Positions 12,214 to 23,263 of a DNA stretch of 64,000 nt are shown one piece after another. Both the position numbers and the translations under genes were made by a program. Where the stretch lies: the NCBI GenBank assembly GCA_033239525.1, contig BSYO01000008.1, forward strand, positions 17,034,830 through 17,098,829, written 5' to 3'. How positions within the stretch are numbered: position 1 is the first letter of the stretch; the number at the start of each line of letters is the position of its first letter. This DNA comes from Nepenthes gracilis. Its lineage: Eukaryota > Streptophyta > Magnoliopsida > Caryophyllales > Nepenthaceae. The notes under the pieces were generated by a model. It did not search any database. It was not told where the DNA came from and was given only the letters and a program-made list of their open reading frames with translations.

Positions 12214-12480
12214 GTTGCTTATGTTCCTGTCAACCCCTTAGCACGCAAGCAATTGATGTGGCAGAGTTGACTTCAGCCTTTTGCTAATACTGGCCACCCA
12301 GAGCCAGGCATGATTGGAGACATGGCCCTGGCAACCCCTTTAGCATGCAAGCAATTAAGTGTGGCAGAGTTTTTTTTTTTTTTTTGGTAAGTGTGGCAGA
12401 GTTGACTTCAGCCTTTCGCTAATACTTGCCACCCGGAACCAGGCATGATTGGAGGCATGGCCCTGGCAAGGTAAACCGAG
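12214..12480. repeat. Diverged tandem duplication around a poly-T tract
   Basis: The block at about 12234-12340 (gcacgcaagcaatt, gtggcagagttgacttcagc, ccaggcatgattgga, catggccctggcaa) is repeated at about 12343-12480 with the same words. Between the copies gtggcagagtt occurs before and after a 17-base T run at 12370-12386, as if the T run plus a short target duplication was inserted into the second copy. Confidence 0.85.
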
Positions 12481-12499
12481 GTTGTCCAGACAAAACATA

Positions 12500-13070
12500 C
12501 TAGAACGCAGTATGCATGCAGCACGAAGCATGCCACAGAGCACTGAAGCTTCGGAAACATAAACAACACTTTGTGTGCTTGCAGAAGGCAGAGCATTGCT
12601 AGCACGCGTTACAGGCATGCAGATGAAGGAAGTGAGGCATATGAGGATGGGGCAGTGACTACTCCCTCAGCTTGGCACTAGAGTGCACGAGTATGCTATG
12701 ACATGCAGGGTGATGGCGCGGCCCCAGACCAAGGCATGCGAGAAGATTGCACAAAACTGATGCTAGACTTGGTAGGACAGCAGCACACACAGGGCTGCCT
12801 AAGCACTTGGATGTGCTGAAACTAAGCATGATCCTCATATGCTAGAGAAACACTGAAGTGGGTCTGGGCAGATGCGCAATGAACTCAAAGCAGGTGTGCC
12901 CATCAGCCAGCAAGGTGGCCGAGCCAGCAGTGCCCAAGACAGCTTCTTGACTAAGTCAAGCAATGTGATTCGTGCAGGAGTGGGATACTGGCACAGATAT
13001 CACAATGGTAAAACACGATTACTAGTTATCCATGTAGATGTGGGCCACTAACTGCCAAAACTTATAAACT
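12500..13070. other. Unassigned GC-richer stretch, possibly retroelement-derived
   Basis: Base composition is higher in G+C than its surroundings and there are CpG-bearing words. No frame stays open and no protein motif could be read. Its position just before an LTR-like promoter (13078) suggests the upstream part of a solo LTR, but there is no second copy in the window to prove it. Confidence 0.35.
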
Positions 13071-13077
13071 GCTCCAT

Positions 13078-13240
13078 TCCTATAAATAGGCCCAGGCGTT
13101 CCTGTATTTTAGTAGAGGGAGATACACAAGTAAAGGTTCATTTGATGTTGAGCACTAATAAAATGTTGGGAGTTTGTTTCTGTAAACCTTGTCTTTCTTT
13201 CCTAGAGAATCCAATCACGCAGATACACACATACAGGCGT
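13078..13240 (+). promoter_or_regulatory. LTR-like promoter with TATA box
   Basis: A canonical TATAAATAG word at 13080-13088 is followed about 30 bases later by an AT/purine transcript-start-like region. A U5-like tail includes aataaaatg (13157-13165). This is the usual order in a plant LTR (TATA, start, polyadenylation word), and no ORF follows. It could equally be a cryptic promoter. Confidence 0.4.
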
Positions 13241-13259
13241 TCCGAATAGGCTGATCCAA

Positions 13260-16200
13260 TAGTGACTTGCTGTGCTGCAGGGTGTGACTATTGGCTCCGA
13301 TTGAGTGTGCAGTCACATAATCGAAAATACAACTCCTGTGGCATTGGCCATGGGGGGGCAAAAGCCTTTGGTTTTGTCCTCTTAATGTTTCCATAGCAAA
13401 TTGAAAATAAGTTGAACTTCTCAAAGTAAACTTTGGGATGCAGCAATTCGAACATTTCAGGTTGAAGATGATAGAACCGTTGAGCTTGAATTTTGCTAAC
13501 AAAGGCATTCAAGTTGGACAATTCTTGTTCAAGAGATGCAGGGAGTTCAATATATTTGATTATTCCTTTGAATGTGAAACCCTCTATGAAAATGGTATTA
13601 ATAACATCATTGTAACTAACTGTGGAAATTCTATACTATAGTCTAGATTGTAACCTATATCTGCAGCTAATAGTCCAAATGCCTCTCCAGCTCTTACTCA
13701 AGTTGATGTTCCCCAGTTGAGGACAAAATTCAGCTTTTCTCCAATTCCCACTATTTTCATTTCTTCTCCTTAAATATATTCCCAAAATTATTTCTTTTCC
13801 TTAAACATAATCCCATGATCACATTGTTTATTATTTGTATTTAACTATCAATGAATTTTAAAATGATCTATTAAGTGACATGAATTCAGGCAGTGTAACC
13901 AAGTCCTAACGAGGTCTAGATCAAGACAATCTCATCTCAACACTAAAGGTATTCACGTATAAGAGGATTTATTGAAACTGAAGACTCCCCAAGGTAATAA
14001 AATAACTACCAGAACCACCAGAATGTTTTGAAGGGCAGAGAGAAGAAGAAGAAAGATAGTGTGAAGTGGGCTATAATGTAAGGCTAGACTTCTACACAGG
14101 ATGGCTAGCAGTAGGCATTGGAAGGCTGAGATTATGGAGCTAGAAGTGGGATGTTGGGAATAAAGTCATGGACCCTACAACTAAAGAAAATAAAAAGTGT
14201 TGTTGTCTCGTGGCTCAAGATAATATCATAATTGGAGAGTATATCTATAAAACTCCCCAAAAACTGTTTCTCTCTACTATGAACAAGTCAACACGGTCCT
14301 AATTCATATGCACAGTAGAGCATACAACCAATAGAGAAAGTAATATATCTAAATGAAAAGCAAATATCAAAGGTAAGGAAATGGGAGGAAATACAAAAAG
14401 TATGACAGTTAAGAATATAATTCAGGTAGTCAATAAAATAAATGGTACAAAATGTAAAAATGAAATAAAAATTTTGAATAACAGTTTAAAGGGTTGTTTT
14501 GAAGATGGAACAGGATAAGACATCTAGTAGAACGAACTTCAGATGGTTCTCTTAAAGGGTTGTAGGAATATCAGTGAGGATGACGCTCCGGTTGGATTCA
14601 GATTTTAAATTCATCAATCCCAGGTGGCATAAAAAATAGCCTAAGCATGCCTCCTTGGAAGGTAATGTAATGACTCTGATTTGACATTCTTTTCACAACA
14701 GTTTGCACTTCCATACAGGATTAGTGGTTAGATTATGAACTTTATTTTATTACTCGGTTCCAGAAAATGTCACTGTCCAAATTATGTTTTCGGCCTATAT
14801 ATTTGTTGGCCAGTGTTTATAGAATTCAAACTGTGGCCTCCAACAATATGTTATGTATGTATCAGGAGACATGATATTTTTTCTTCTAAATGTGACTTTA
14901 TCAAGGTTGGCAAGGTATGGATTTGATATGTAATGAAGTTACAGATGACACAAGTAGGTGCTGGCTTTGGTAGCTTTAAACTTGGACTTTGAGAAGGTGT
15001 ACAATAATATAAATTGGGGTTTTCGGGATAGAGTTTTGGATAGGAAAGATTTTGATGTAAGGTGGCAGAAGTGGAAGCATACATGTTTGCTGTTGGCTGC
15101 TTCTGCTGTATTTTTAGCAGTTAGTTCAATTATGGCATGCTCTACAAAAAGTATTAGGCATTTCTGGTTTCTGCCCGTTTTCAGTTTGTTATCATTGCCA
15201 ATGTGTGGAACACTATGGTGGATAAGGTTCTTTGCTTCGGGCTAGATACACAATTTATGTCAAAGAGATGTGGGTTTCTTGTTTTGGTGTGTGATATTTG
15301 GTTTAAGGTGGCACAACTGGATGCATGCACATTTACATTTGGCAGCCTTTGATGTTATCATCAGCAGTGATCCACAAGTATTGGTATAACTTTTTCCATG
15401 GACATTTATTCAATGATAACTTTTAACGCATTTTTCAATTTGTTATCTTCACTGTTGTGTTGAGTACGATGGTGAGGAAGCCTTTTTGTCCCACAATTTT
15501 TGTGAGTGAATGATATGTGTGTTCCTCATTTGCAGTTTATAATAATGGCTTTTAACCAGCCAGTGAAATAAGGAGCTTTCTTAATATCTTGGCTTTATCC
15601 TAAACTATGACCAAAGATCAAGTCAAAGACCAATGTCAGCAAAGAACATTTTGCTGAGTCCAAGGTTCTTTCAATGTTTTTTTATTGCATGTTGTGATAT
15701 TCAAGACTGACTGCCCACTAATTTAGGGTTTTTAGCAGTAAAATCAAAGGGCAAACATTTTTTAGGGTCCTATAGTCGCATGCTAGGAAACATGGACACA
15801 TACTTCCATGGTAGCATATCACTATCGGAAACATCAAACACCAACACTCAGAGCATATGTCAGACACATCCAAAATTTCTAAATTAATTCCAACACGGAG
15901 GGCATATTGGAACACACCAGGGACACATTGGGGACCCCAAATGAAAATATCAGCACCAGCATTGGCACATCTACGGCCATCTCGGATAATACCTATCAAT
16001 ATCAGATATATGAAAAATAAAATTTTTTATGCAGATCATAACCTAATAGAAAATATTAATCGATATCTTAAATATCGGCATATATATTATGATATAGAGA
16101 CATATCGCAATTTTATTGTGATATCAAGAATATAGGTATTTAAGGCCTGATATTTAATTCCGTGTTAGGGACATATTTTGACTCTATTTCAATTTTCAAA

Positions 16201-17998
16201 CAAAATATTGGTTCTTTAAATAAACTTATTTTGTGCTAATTAGCAAACAAAACCAAAACAGTTTCTTATCAGCGACAGCAACTATTTGAGCCCTCTGCCA
16301 CAGAAAAAAGGCAGAGAGAACTTCCAGTGGTATAAAATCTTCCAACTAGAAAATCAGACAACAAGAGATTAGAATTGCAATCTCAGTGGCTATTTTTTCT
16401 TAACCAAGGACAATATAGAGACTTGATGGCAACAGATTTTTCCTCCAAGGGGTCCATAACTCTCTCTTATTCAGTCCTTCCATTCTTGTTTTCCTTTGTT
16501 ATTGGTCCTTCAAGATTTCATGAGAGGACAAAAAAGTCTAAGAGGTTGGTAAAGTATTTTTCTCGGCCAAAATCAAAGGAGAGCAAGAGAGATCAACTTA
16601 CAATTGGAATTTTTTTTAAGGCACAAGTATAAGAGGAGTTTGGGTCCTGATGATGTAGCAGCAAACAAGCATAATTCCATCAGAAGCAAGGGTGATCATT
16701 GGCACAAAGGGTTGACAGAAAAGCAGAGGCCAATGTCAATAGTGTGAGACCTAGAAAGCAAACCTCAAAGACCCTGCTGGAGAAATTAAAGAGATAGAGT
16801 GCCTACGCTTTCATGTGAAAGACCAAGGTAGAACCCTACTTGGGACATGTGTGCTAGCTTTGTTACCAATCAAAAATATTGAGGAAAATTATGTCAATGT
16901 TATGATGGATCCAAGTGTTGATTGAGAGAATTTAGGAACATGATATTCCCTATTCCTATTTAATTACTGCTTGTCATCTATACTCTTTCTGATAACTAAG
17001 ATCCTCTTGTTTGGTCTCATAGTTCATGAAGGAGGCAACCAACACATCCACCATAGATGCAAAAAGTGTATAATACTAAAACCCTTGATATGATGCAGAA
17101 TAAACCTTAGGCAAATAAGATGCCTGATTTAAGTCTCCAACATTTCTTCACTCCCTCTGCAAAAGGAGGAGAAAAGGACAATTCTTCACAAATACAGTTT
17201 ATTGAGAGACCAACATAAACTTATCCATGTCTTGCATTGATAATTAAGCAATACTGAGTTCTCTTTTAGATTCCAACTTGCAATAGAATTTGACCATTGG
17301 TAAACAAAGACACCATTTGACAAGTTAAGGATGCCGGCAATCATCCTATCAATGATGCACATCTACCCCCATCATGGAATGTAACAGCAATCGAGTCTTC
17401 AAAGTTGATAATGTTTGATATGTTCGCTCTTTATTCCATTTGGGAATTTGCCAATTCAGACACTTTCTAATAAGTCACAAGTTCTTTTCAATCCCCTTGT
17501 ACATTTTGTAATCATAGTGTTTCTTTAGCCATCAAGTGACTGAAATTTTTTCCCTGCAGAAAGGCACTGATGATCTAAGCACCCAACTTCATGCTCCCTC
17601 ACAAGCCAAACATGGTCTATATTAACAAGGATACATAAATTTGAAAACTTCATGTCCTCTGTTTAAGGTTATCATAGACCTTTCTTACCCCCGAGACATC
17701 TAAGACTAAGATCCACTAACTATTTTCACCTATACAGGAAGGTAGGACTCCTGCAGCACCGTGATTCCAATAGAACAAACTTGGATCACTTATGGATGAC
17801 GATTGGGGGTGAGGGAGAATCAATTTTCACCTAAGTTAATATTACCCCAAAATTTAATTCCAATAAACATATCGCAGGTCTTGCAAATTGAATGTAATAA
17901 CAACCATATCAAGATAGAAATAGCAATTAAAAACAATGCCTCGACAATTAATTCAGAAGGAACAAAAAGGACAGTTAAAATAGCGCCATAAATACATA
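13260..17998. other. Long region without a recognised gene, candidate intron
   Basis: ORFs of 60-97 codons occur on both strands, but none shows family-like residues, coding periodicity I could judge, or convincing splice partners. Around 15990-16135 there is a run of cgatat/atatcg-type words typical of old DNA-transposon debris. I looked on the minus strand for the La motif and RRM exons expected downstream of the LARP6-like exon 1 and did not find them. Confidence 0.45.
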
Positions 17999-17999
17999 C

Positions 18000-18533
18000 C
18001 TGATTCAAAATTTTCTGAGTCGCTTCTTCAGATAACCCATTCCGTGCCACCGTATTTCCGTGATCCTTATCATACTGCAGCTGCTGGCCCTGCACAACGG
18101 CATCCTGCTCCCCACCGCCATAGAACTGATGAATCTTTTGATGATGATGAGGATGCTGCGGATGGTGGTGGTAATGCACATGATGCTGCTGATTATGCAT
18201 ATGCGGATGGTGATGATGATTCTGCACTACCATCGCCTGAATTGGCACATTGGAGGGAGAATTTGGCGCCCCATAAACGTGCACCATCCCGGACACCGTC
18301 TGCGGAGTCGATGGAGACGGAGGAGCGATCGCTATCCTCGGAGCGACAGCCGGGGTTGACTGAGTCTTCATCGGCACAAACTCCGGCGCCTGAGCATTCA
18401 GTTTACTGAAAGACACGTTTCGCGCCAACGCCGGCTCTGACCCGGAAGCCGGAGGCGGAGACGTAGAAGATCCGGGAAGAGCAGTGGAAGGTGTAGAAGA
18501 ATCCGAAGGCGCGTCGGAGGATTGATCGGCCAT
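18000..18533 (-). CDS. La-related protein 6 (LARP6B/C-like), first coding exon
   Basis: This exon encodes 178 residues from an ATG at 18533, in a pyrimidine/GA-rich leader, to a consensus donor (CAG at the exon end, then GTATGT from 17999), phase 0. Residues 1-40 are Ser/Pro-rich and 43-54 (SKLNAQAPEFVP) match the PAM2 motif that binds the MLLE domain of poly(A)-binding protein. Residues 105-135 are His-rich, and the end (LSEEATQKILNQ, 167-178) matches the sequence leading into a La motif. In plant LARP6B/C these features precede the La motif and RRM-L4 domain, which bind RNA. Those exons are not visible in the remaining 18 kb, so the gene is either truncated or has a very long first intron running off the window. 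Reading through the donor adds residues ending in a hydrophobic, non-family tail, which argues for splicing there. Confidence 0.85.
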
Positions 18534-18680
18534 CTTTATTAAAGACTAGGGTTTTTCGCAGGGTTAGGCGAGTACGGAGAGGACGAGAAGCGGTTGAGAC
18601 CCCGCAGAGGGCAGAGACTACGGAGAGGTAATCTCGGAGGGAAAACAGTGATTGGCATCTTCCATATATATAAATTTGAT
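18534..18680 (-). promoter_or_regulatory. Core promoter and 5' leader of the LARP6-like gene
   Basis: On the minus strand a TTTATATATATGG TATA box lies at about 18662-18676. The expected start is about 30 bases further on, giving a 5' leader of roughly 100 bases rich in pyrimidines and GA words before the ATG at 18533. The LTR element beginning at 18907 lies about 230 bases upstream of the TATA box. Confidence 0.65.
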
Positions 18681-18719
18681 TAGGATGAGTGGTACTGAGG
18701 GGACATGACATTGCCTCTG

Positions 18720-18906
18720 TACGGATCGATTTCGCATCGGTTTGAAAAATAATTCTAAATTATATTAACCTTGGGTATTATATTGCTATTTACTTTGTAT
18801 TTAAGCTCCATTCAAAAGTTAGGGTTATTTAATTGGGCGTATGTCATATCATCCCATTGAAAAATGTGATTAAATTCATAATTATTTATATAGTTAACAT
18901 AATATT
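18720..18906. other. Clean left flank of the LTR insertion, with target duplication
   Basis: This AT-rich host sequence ends with ATATT (18902-18906), which recurs at 23259-23263 on the far side of the element. The stretch 18809-18897 reappears in pieces inside the element at 18922-19090, which is part of the blended block described separately. Confidence 0.8.
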
Positions 18907-20215
18907 TGTTAAGCGCAATATCCATTCAAAAGTTCCAAAAAGTCCCGTCCGCATGAAGAAGGGTTATTTAATTGGGCGTGAGAGCTGGGAGCCCATACCC
19001 AAGAGGTCAAGAAAAGGCTCCGAACTTTCCCGGAAGATGTCATCCCATTGAAAATGTGATTAAATTCATAATTATTTATATAGTTAAAATAATATTAAAT
19101 TCAAAATATTTATGAAAAAAATGGAGTTTATTACGCGTGTCTTCCCCAACCGCCCGGCTTCTCCTATAAATACTCAAGTTCCTTCTTAAAAGGGACTTGT
19201 TCTGACACTCTCTGAGAGGATTGCAAAAGACTCCCAATGAGCATAGTTATTCGAGGGAGAAACACGAAACAAGAGAAGTTTTCATATAACATTTCAACTT
19301 GTGAAATTCAAGGCCTTGAGCCTCGTGATTTTTTCTTGGAGTTTTTCATGTAAAAATCCGGTCTTAATCTCCATAAAATTTCAAATTTAATTAATAATTT
19401 ATGTGGAAGGAAGAACAAAAACTCATAACTTCCCACCCTCCTACGCCCCAACGAGCAACGCCCCAAAGATGATCGGAGACAAGGCAAAGACGTCCACTCC
19501 GGGAAGATATAGTGTCTTCGGGCGATAGAGTGAGCGGCGACCCAGACTTTAGAAATGAGTTCACAAGAGCCGCCCGCGACCTCTGATTAAATAAATTATT
19601 TAAGGGACTTTGAATATGTCAAAGAATGGGCTAAATTGTTCAAAATATAAAATAACGGGTGGTTAATATTCACCAACATTCGGGGACGAGGAGTTCCTAA
19701 GATGGCCGGGCGTTTATAGTGGAAGCAATTACCATCATAAAAGAGGCGGAGAAGTAATGGAAGGACATTTTGACCGGGCATAAATATGTAATCAGGAAAA
19801 AAAAAAGAGGCACTATATCTAAAAAAAAATTGTCAAAATAAAATATTGAAAATGTCTTTTTATAATGCCCATTTTGAAGCATTCCTCATCATAATTTATC
19901 AACAAAACTTTTTCATTCAGCAACAAAATTAATGGACCTCGGAGAGTAACAAAATTAGCTGGTCACGCAACAAAACTGGCGCTAAAGAGTTTGGCGCCAA
20001 TTCAATTATAACTAAAAGTGACCAAGCGGTTTCAAAAATTATTAAATGAGCGGTCCTAGACGAGCGGCGTAACTCAAGAAAAATATTTTGATATTGCAAA
20101 AAAATAATAATAAAAAAATAAAGCCAAGAGGCTAAGAGCTCAAGTCCCCAAGAGGACCGTGTGCCCAAATCTAAGAAGGGGCTGAGCCCTAAAAATATCA
20201 TATTTGCAAGTTAGC
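18907..20215. other. Blended block: 5' LTR interleaved with empty-site sequence
   Basis: Short segments of element DNA alternate with short segments of host DNA. Host words from the left flank (18809-18897) reappear at 18922-18934, 18961-18979 and 19037-19090. Host words from the right flank (23259-23800) then reappear in order at 19091-19130, about 19281, 19376-19400, 19549-19563, 19584-19670 and later. Between them lie words of the 3' LTR, such as the 20-base agtcccgtccgcatgaagaa (18941-18960; LTR counterpart 22473-22495) and the TATA region at 19130-19280. No known biological event interleaves two sequences this way. An allele-blending consensus at a heterozygous insertion is the likely cause. 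Confidence 0.85.
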
Positions 20216-20295
20216 TTTGATGCAAAAAGGACTAAGTCTTATTCAAAAGATAAATTTATATACAAGTATAACAAAACAAGAAAAGAAACAACATA

Positions 20296-21956
20296 TCAAT
20301 GGAGCGTCCCTCGGCTCCCGCCTCGAGCCTCTTGGACTCTTGAAGATCCCGCCTAATCCACCGAAGCTGCCTCCTCGGGTGTAAGAAGTTCACCATCGGG
20401 CCCTGCCTGAGGAGGCTCGGGAAAAGGCCGATCAGCAACGCCATATAAGTCTTCTACGCTCAAGGCGCTGGCGTTCCTGGGGTCGAGGACGGCTACAAGG
20501 AAATGCGGGCGGACCAGCCGCGCCACCCGGTGGCACAAACGGATGCCGCATCCCGAACTTGCCCCAACAAGCCATCAACATCCAGAGGTCCTCAACCTCT
20601 CTTCCGGCGAAGTCGATCGAAGGAGGCCCGACGAAGCTACGGAGCAGCGGTGTCCTCCAAAGAAGCAATCTTCTCCTTAGTAATAGCGGCCCTCGAAGAC
20701 CCCACCTTTGGGCGATCACTTTAGTAAGAATATTCAAAAACAAACAAATAGGATTACCTTAGAAATGAGATATTTTTGCTACACTCCCAAGGATCTCGGA
20801 TCCCGAGGGATCGGGAACAGCGCCTCCTTTCGTCTATAAAAGGCGGAAAGTCCGTGTAGCGGCCCCGGGAAACACGTATCACCAAAATAAGGATCGGGGA
20901 CGCGAGCCCATCGGGTACTCGTGTCCTCGACTTCCACAACCTAGCGTAACCTCGAGTCCACCGCGACGCTCCCGCCTCCTATGTCCTCGGAAGGATGTCC
21001 GAGAATGGAGGAAGAGCTCCAAAGACGGGATCATTAACGTCCGAAACTGAGGCAAATGTGGCGGGAGGATTAGATGGAAGTGAACGAGACCTCGAGATGT
21101 AAGACCCCGAAGGAAGGACCTCAATCCTCGGCCTCTTTATCAGAGGAACATCATCGTCATTCACCAAGAGGCTCGGCGTTCGAAAGCTCCGCCACCTTAA
21201 TAAACCTCTTCGGGTATGGAATCGATCCCGACCTCTTAATCGTAGGGGAGCCCGTCCTCGTCACTCAAATCGATGTCAAAGACATCATCATCATCTCACT
21301 AGCGGGATCACCAATCCTCGGCGTCCAACTCTCGCCCCGAGCCTCTCTGGCCTTCACGGAAGGAGAAAATTTGAGTCTCACTTGGCGATCTTGAACTTCT
21401 CGAAGTCTCATCGGATTGCTCTTGTTCAAGTGAAAGATTTACATCAAATCCGTGTACACCTTCACATTCTCCTCTCCCTCGAAAAGTATTGAGCCACTTT
21501 CCCCCACTTAGAAGGGGATGGCGGTGCTCGTTAGGAAGAAGAATTTGTCCTTCCACCGCCCGTGGAGTCCGGGTTACCTCCACACAAAGAAAGAAAATTC
21601 CGGACGAGGAGTCATCACAACGACCAAGGTTCGGGGTAAAACGGAACATCACCTTGATTGTAAGAGCATTCATGAGCTTCTGTGTAGGAAGAAAACGCAC
21701 AAGGACAGTGTTTCTGAAGTCAGCAACAGGCACTCCAGCGCCCTCATAATGTCATAGAGCTCCTCCCAATGGAAAACCGTAGCCCACCTTTGAGGTGGAC
21801 TTGAGTGATCATGAAGCCATCCGGAGGGAATAGTGCCCTATCATGCGACTCCGGAATCATCATCGCCATAGACTCAGGGATTCGATATTGAGCTCGAATC
21901 TCCGTGAGCTTGTCGAGCGTCACCGTGGAAGCAATGTCTCTCACTCCGGGCGCCAT
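20296..21956 (-). pseudogene. Antisense aORF of the second Tat-like element, degenerate
   Basis: The minus strand starts at an ATG at 21956 (residues MAPGVRD) behind a pyrimidine-rich leader, and runs with frameshifts to a stop at 20298-20296. The first open block (21956-21744) contains PPDGFMITQVHLKGGLRF. After a frame change come words resembling the putative gypsy-type transposase domain (ALECLLLT, RWKDKFFFLTS). The C-terminal part carries acidic and Pro/Ser-rich stretches and ends with a GELLTPEEAA word. The order of start, PP..F and HLK.GL matches the antisense ORF at 1940-3790. Its role in the element's life cycle is unknown. Frame breaks may be real decay or consensus errors, since neighbouring sequence is unreliable. 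Confidence 0.6.
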
Positions 21957-21989
21957 GAACACGAAAAGAACAGAGATGAAGAAGAAACT

Positions 21990-22404
21990 CGAACGAAGTA
22001 GGGAGCGAAAGGTCTCAGCGATCAGGAGGGAAAACGAATGGACAGGCGCGAAGATGAAAAATTAGGGTAAGAAGGCGTTTAAATAAACCCTGGAGTACAA
22101 AAAGGCGCACTCATTACCCTTGCCACGCGTCGACCGGCCATTCATTTCGGATGAATGATGGCCTTTCCTTCCCAAGGCGCCTGCCAGCGCGTCACATCAG
22201 CAGGGTACCGCATTTAATGCTCCCTAAAGAAGCGGCGACGGCAAAAAGCCCCGGACCCAGAAAAGATCCTGGGGCCGCCCCCCATCAAGCTCAACGCAGT
22301 ACTCGTCGCAAGGACACACGTACTCGGACAGCCAGTTCCTCCAGCATACTAGCACCTTCATGCCAAACGGCCGAGAGCTTCGGGCCTTTTGGCATAGGGG
22401 CCTG
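21990..22404 (+). other. Element interior upstream of the 3' LTR, with polypurine-like end
   Basis: This GC-rich non-coding stretch ends in a purine-rich word (ggcataggggcc, about 22391-22402) directly before the TGTTGGG that opens the 3' LTR. That is the position of a polypurine tract. ORFs here (for example 22151-22432) have no family-like residues. Confidence 0.5.
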
Positions 22405-23258
22405 TGTTGGGCCCCAATATGAGGGCCCATAAAGAAAGGCCCAAGGACCAATACCGCAGCTGAAGCCCAAGAAGTCCCGTCCGCTTATGAAGAAGCTCGA
22501 GGACAACGCTAGCAATACCTGGGTACAGAGATACAAAACGGACCGAAAACTCTGGAAGCCCAGCTAAGTCCCAGAATTGCCCAAGAGGTCAAGAAAAGGC
22601 TCGGTTAAGATCCTCTAAGAACGGCCATACAAACTGCGAGCTCGCAAGATGCCTCACTCGGGGACGAGGACCTTACTCCCGTTTCGCCCGATTCCCGATA
22701 AATAAACCTCGCAACCACCGCGGTCGCCGTCTACGCATCAAATTAAGGTCCTGAGACCTGCGCTAGCCGCGTGTCTTACCGCGAACGTCAGCAGCATTAA
22801 AGGGAGTCGGTGGACCAGCTCCTCAGCCGCCAGATGGACACCGCGTGTCTTTCCCCCAACTGCCTGGCTTCTCCTATAAATACTCAGCAAGGTCCCTCTC
22901 AAAAGGAGACTTGGACCGGACACTCTCTCCACAGAATTAACTCCACAAAGAAGAGTTACAAAAGACTCCCAGCGAGCATAGTTATTCGAGGGAGAAACAC
23001 GAAACAAGAGGCAGGGAAGGGATTAACCCTCACAACTGTACTTTGTAAAGACTTCAACCCAAATAGTGAAACACTTTCAAGGCCTTGAGCCTCGTGGTTT
23101 TTCCTCCCCATTCAAGAGGAGATTTTCCACGTAAAAAATTCGGTCTCAATCTCCATCTCGTGTCCAACACCTCAAACACTTGTGTTGCCTGGAAACCACG
23201 GATCCGTCGGACGCCCAACCTCTGCATCTCTCGGACCCCATGGAACTAGAATGCAACA
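22405..23258 (+). repeat. 3' LTR (854 bp) of the second Tat-like element
   Basis: It begins TGTTGGGCCC and ends ATGCAACA, giving TGTTG/CAACA terminal inverted ends. It contains a TATAAATACTC box at about 22877, and later the words gttattcgagggagaaacac and aaggccttgagcctcgtgg, which also occur in the 5' copy at 19247 and 19310. The target repeat ATATT follows at once at 23259. Confidence 0.92.
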
Positions 23259-23263
23259 ATATT
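23259..23263. repeat. Right target-site duplication (ATATT)
   Basis: It is identical to 18902-18906 at the left end of the element. Five bases is the usual length for LTR retrotransposon insertion, and the perfect match suggests an insertion recent enough for no change in either copy. Confidence 0.85.

Larger units (their letters stand above)
18907..23258 (+). mobile_element. Tat-like LTR element without recognisable gag-pol, with antisense ORF
   Basis: The element starts with TGTT at 18907 and ends with CAACA at 23258, flanked by a perfect 5-bp target duplication (ATATT). A complete 3' LTR is at 22405-23258 with a plus-strand TATA box at about 22877. The internal part has no gag, RT or integrase motif, but does have a minus-strand ORF related to the aORF of the gypsy element at 1-10112. 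It is therefore best described as a large non-autonomous derivative (LARD-like) of a Tat-type element. Its left 1.3 kb (18907-20215) is not ordinary sequence but a blend with the empty insertion site. It sits in the promoter region of the LARP6-like gene. Confidence 0.85.

Noticed and set aside
14958..15245. 95-codon plus-strand ORF with a hydrophobic centre
   Set aside because: No family-like residues, no splice partners and no promoter; I see only random open frame in T/G-rich DNA.
18044..18409. 121-codon plus-strand ORF rich in Asp/His/Ala
   Set aside because: It is the antisense shadow of the LARP6-like exon 1; its composition is just the reverse of the His-rich stretch, and the minus-strand reading has the PAM2 motif and splice donor.
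18833..19051. 72-codon plus-strand ORF
   Set aside because: It crosses the insertion boundary into the blended sequence; half is host flank and half LTR pieces.
20432..20743. Overlapping ORFs on both strands in GC-rich sequence
   Set aside because: Only the minus-strand frame ending at 20296 fits the antisense ORF of the element; the others are shadows.
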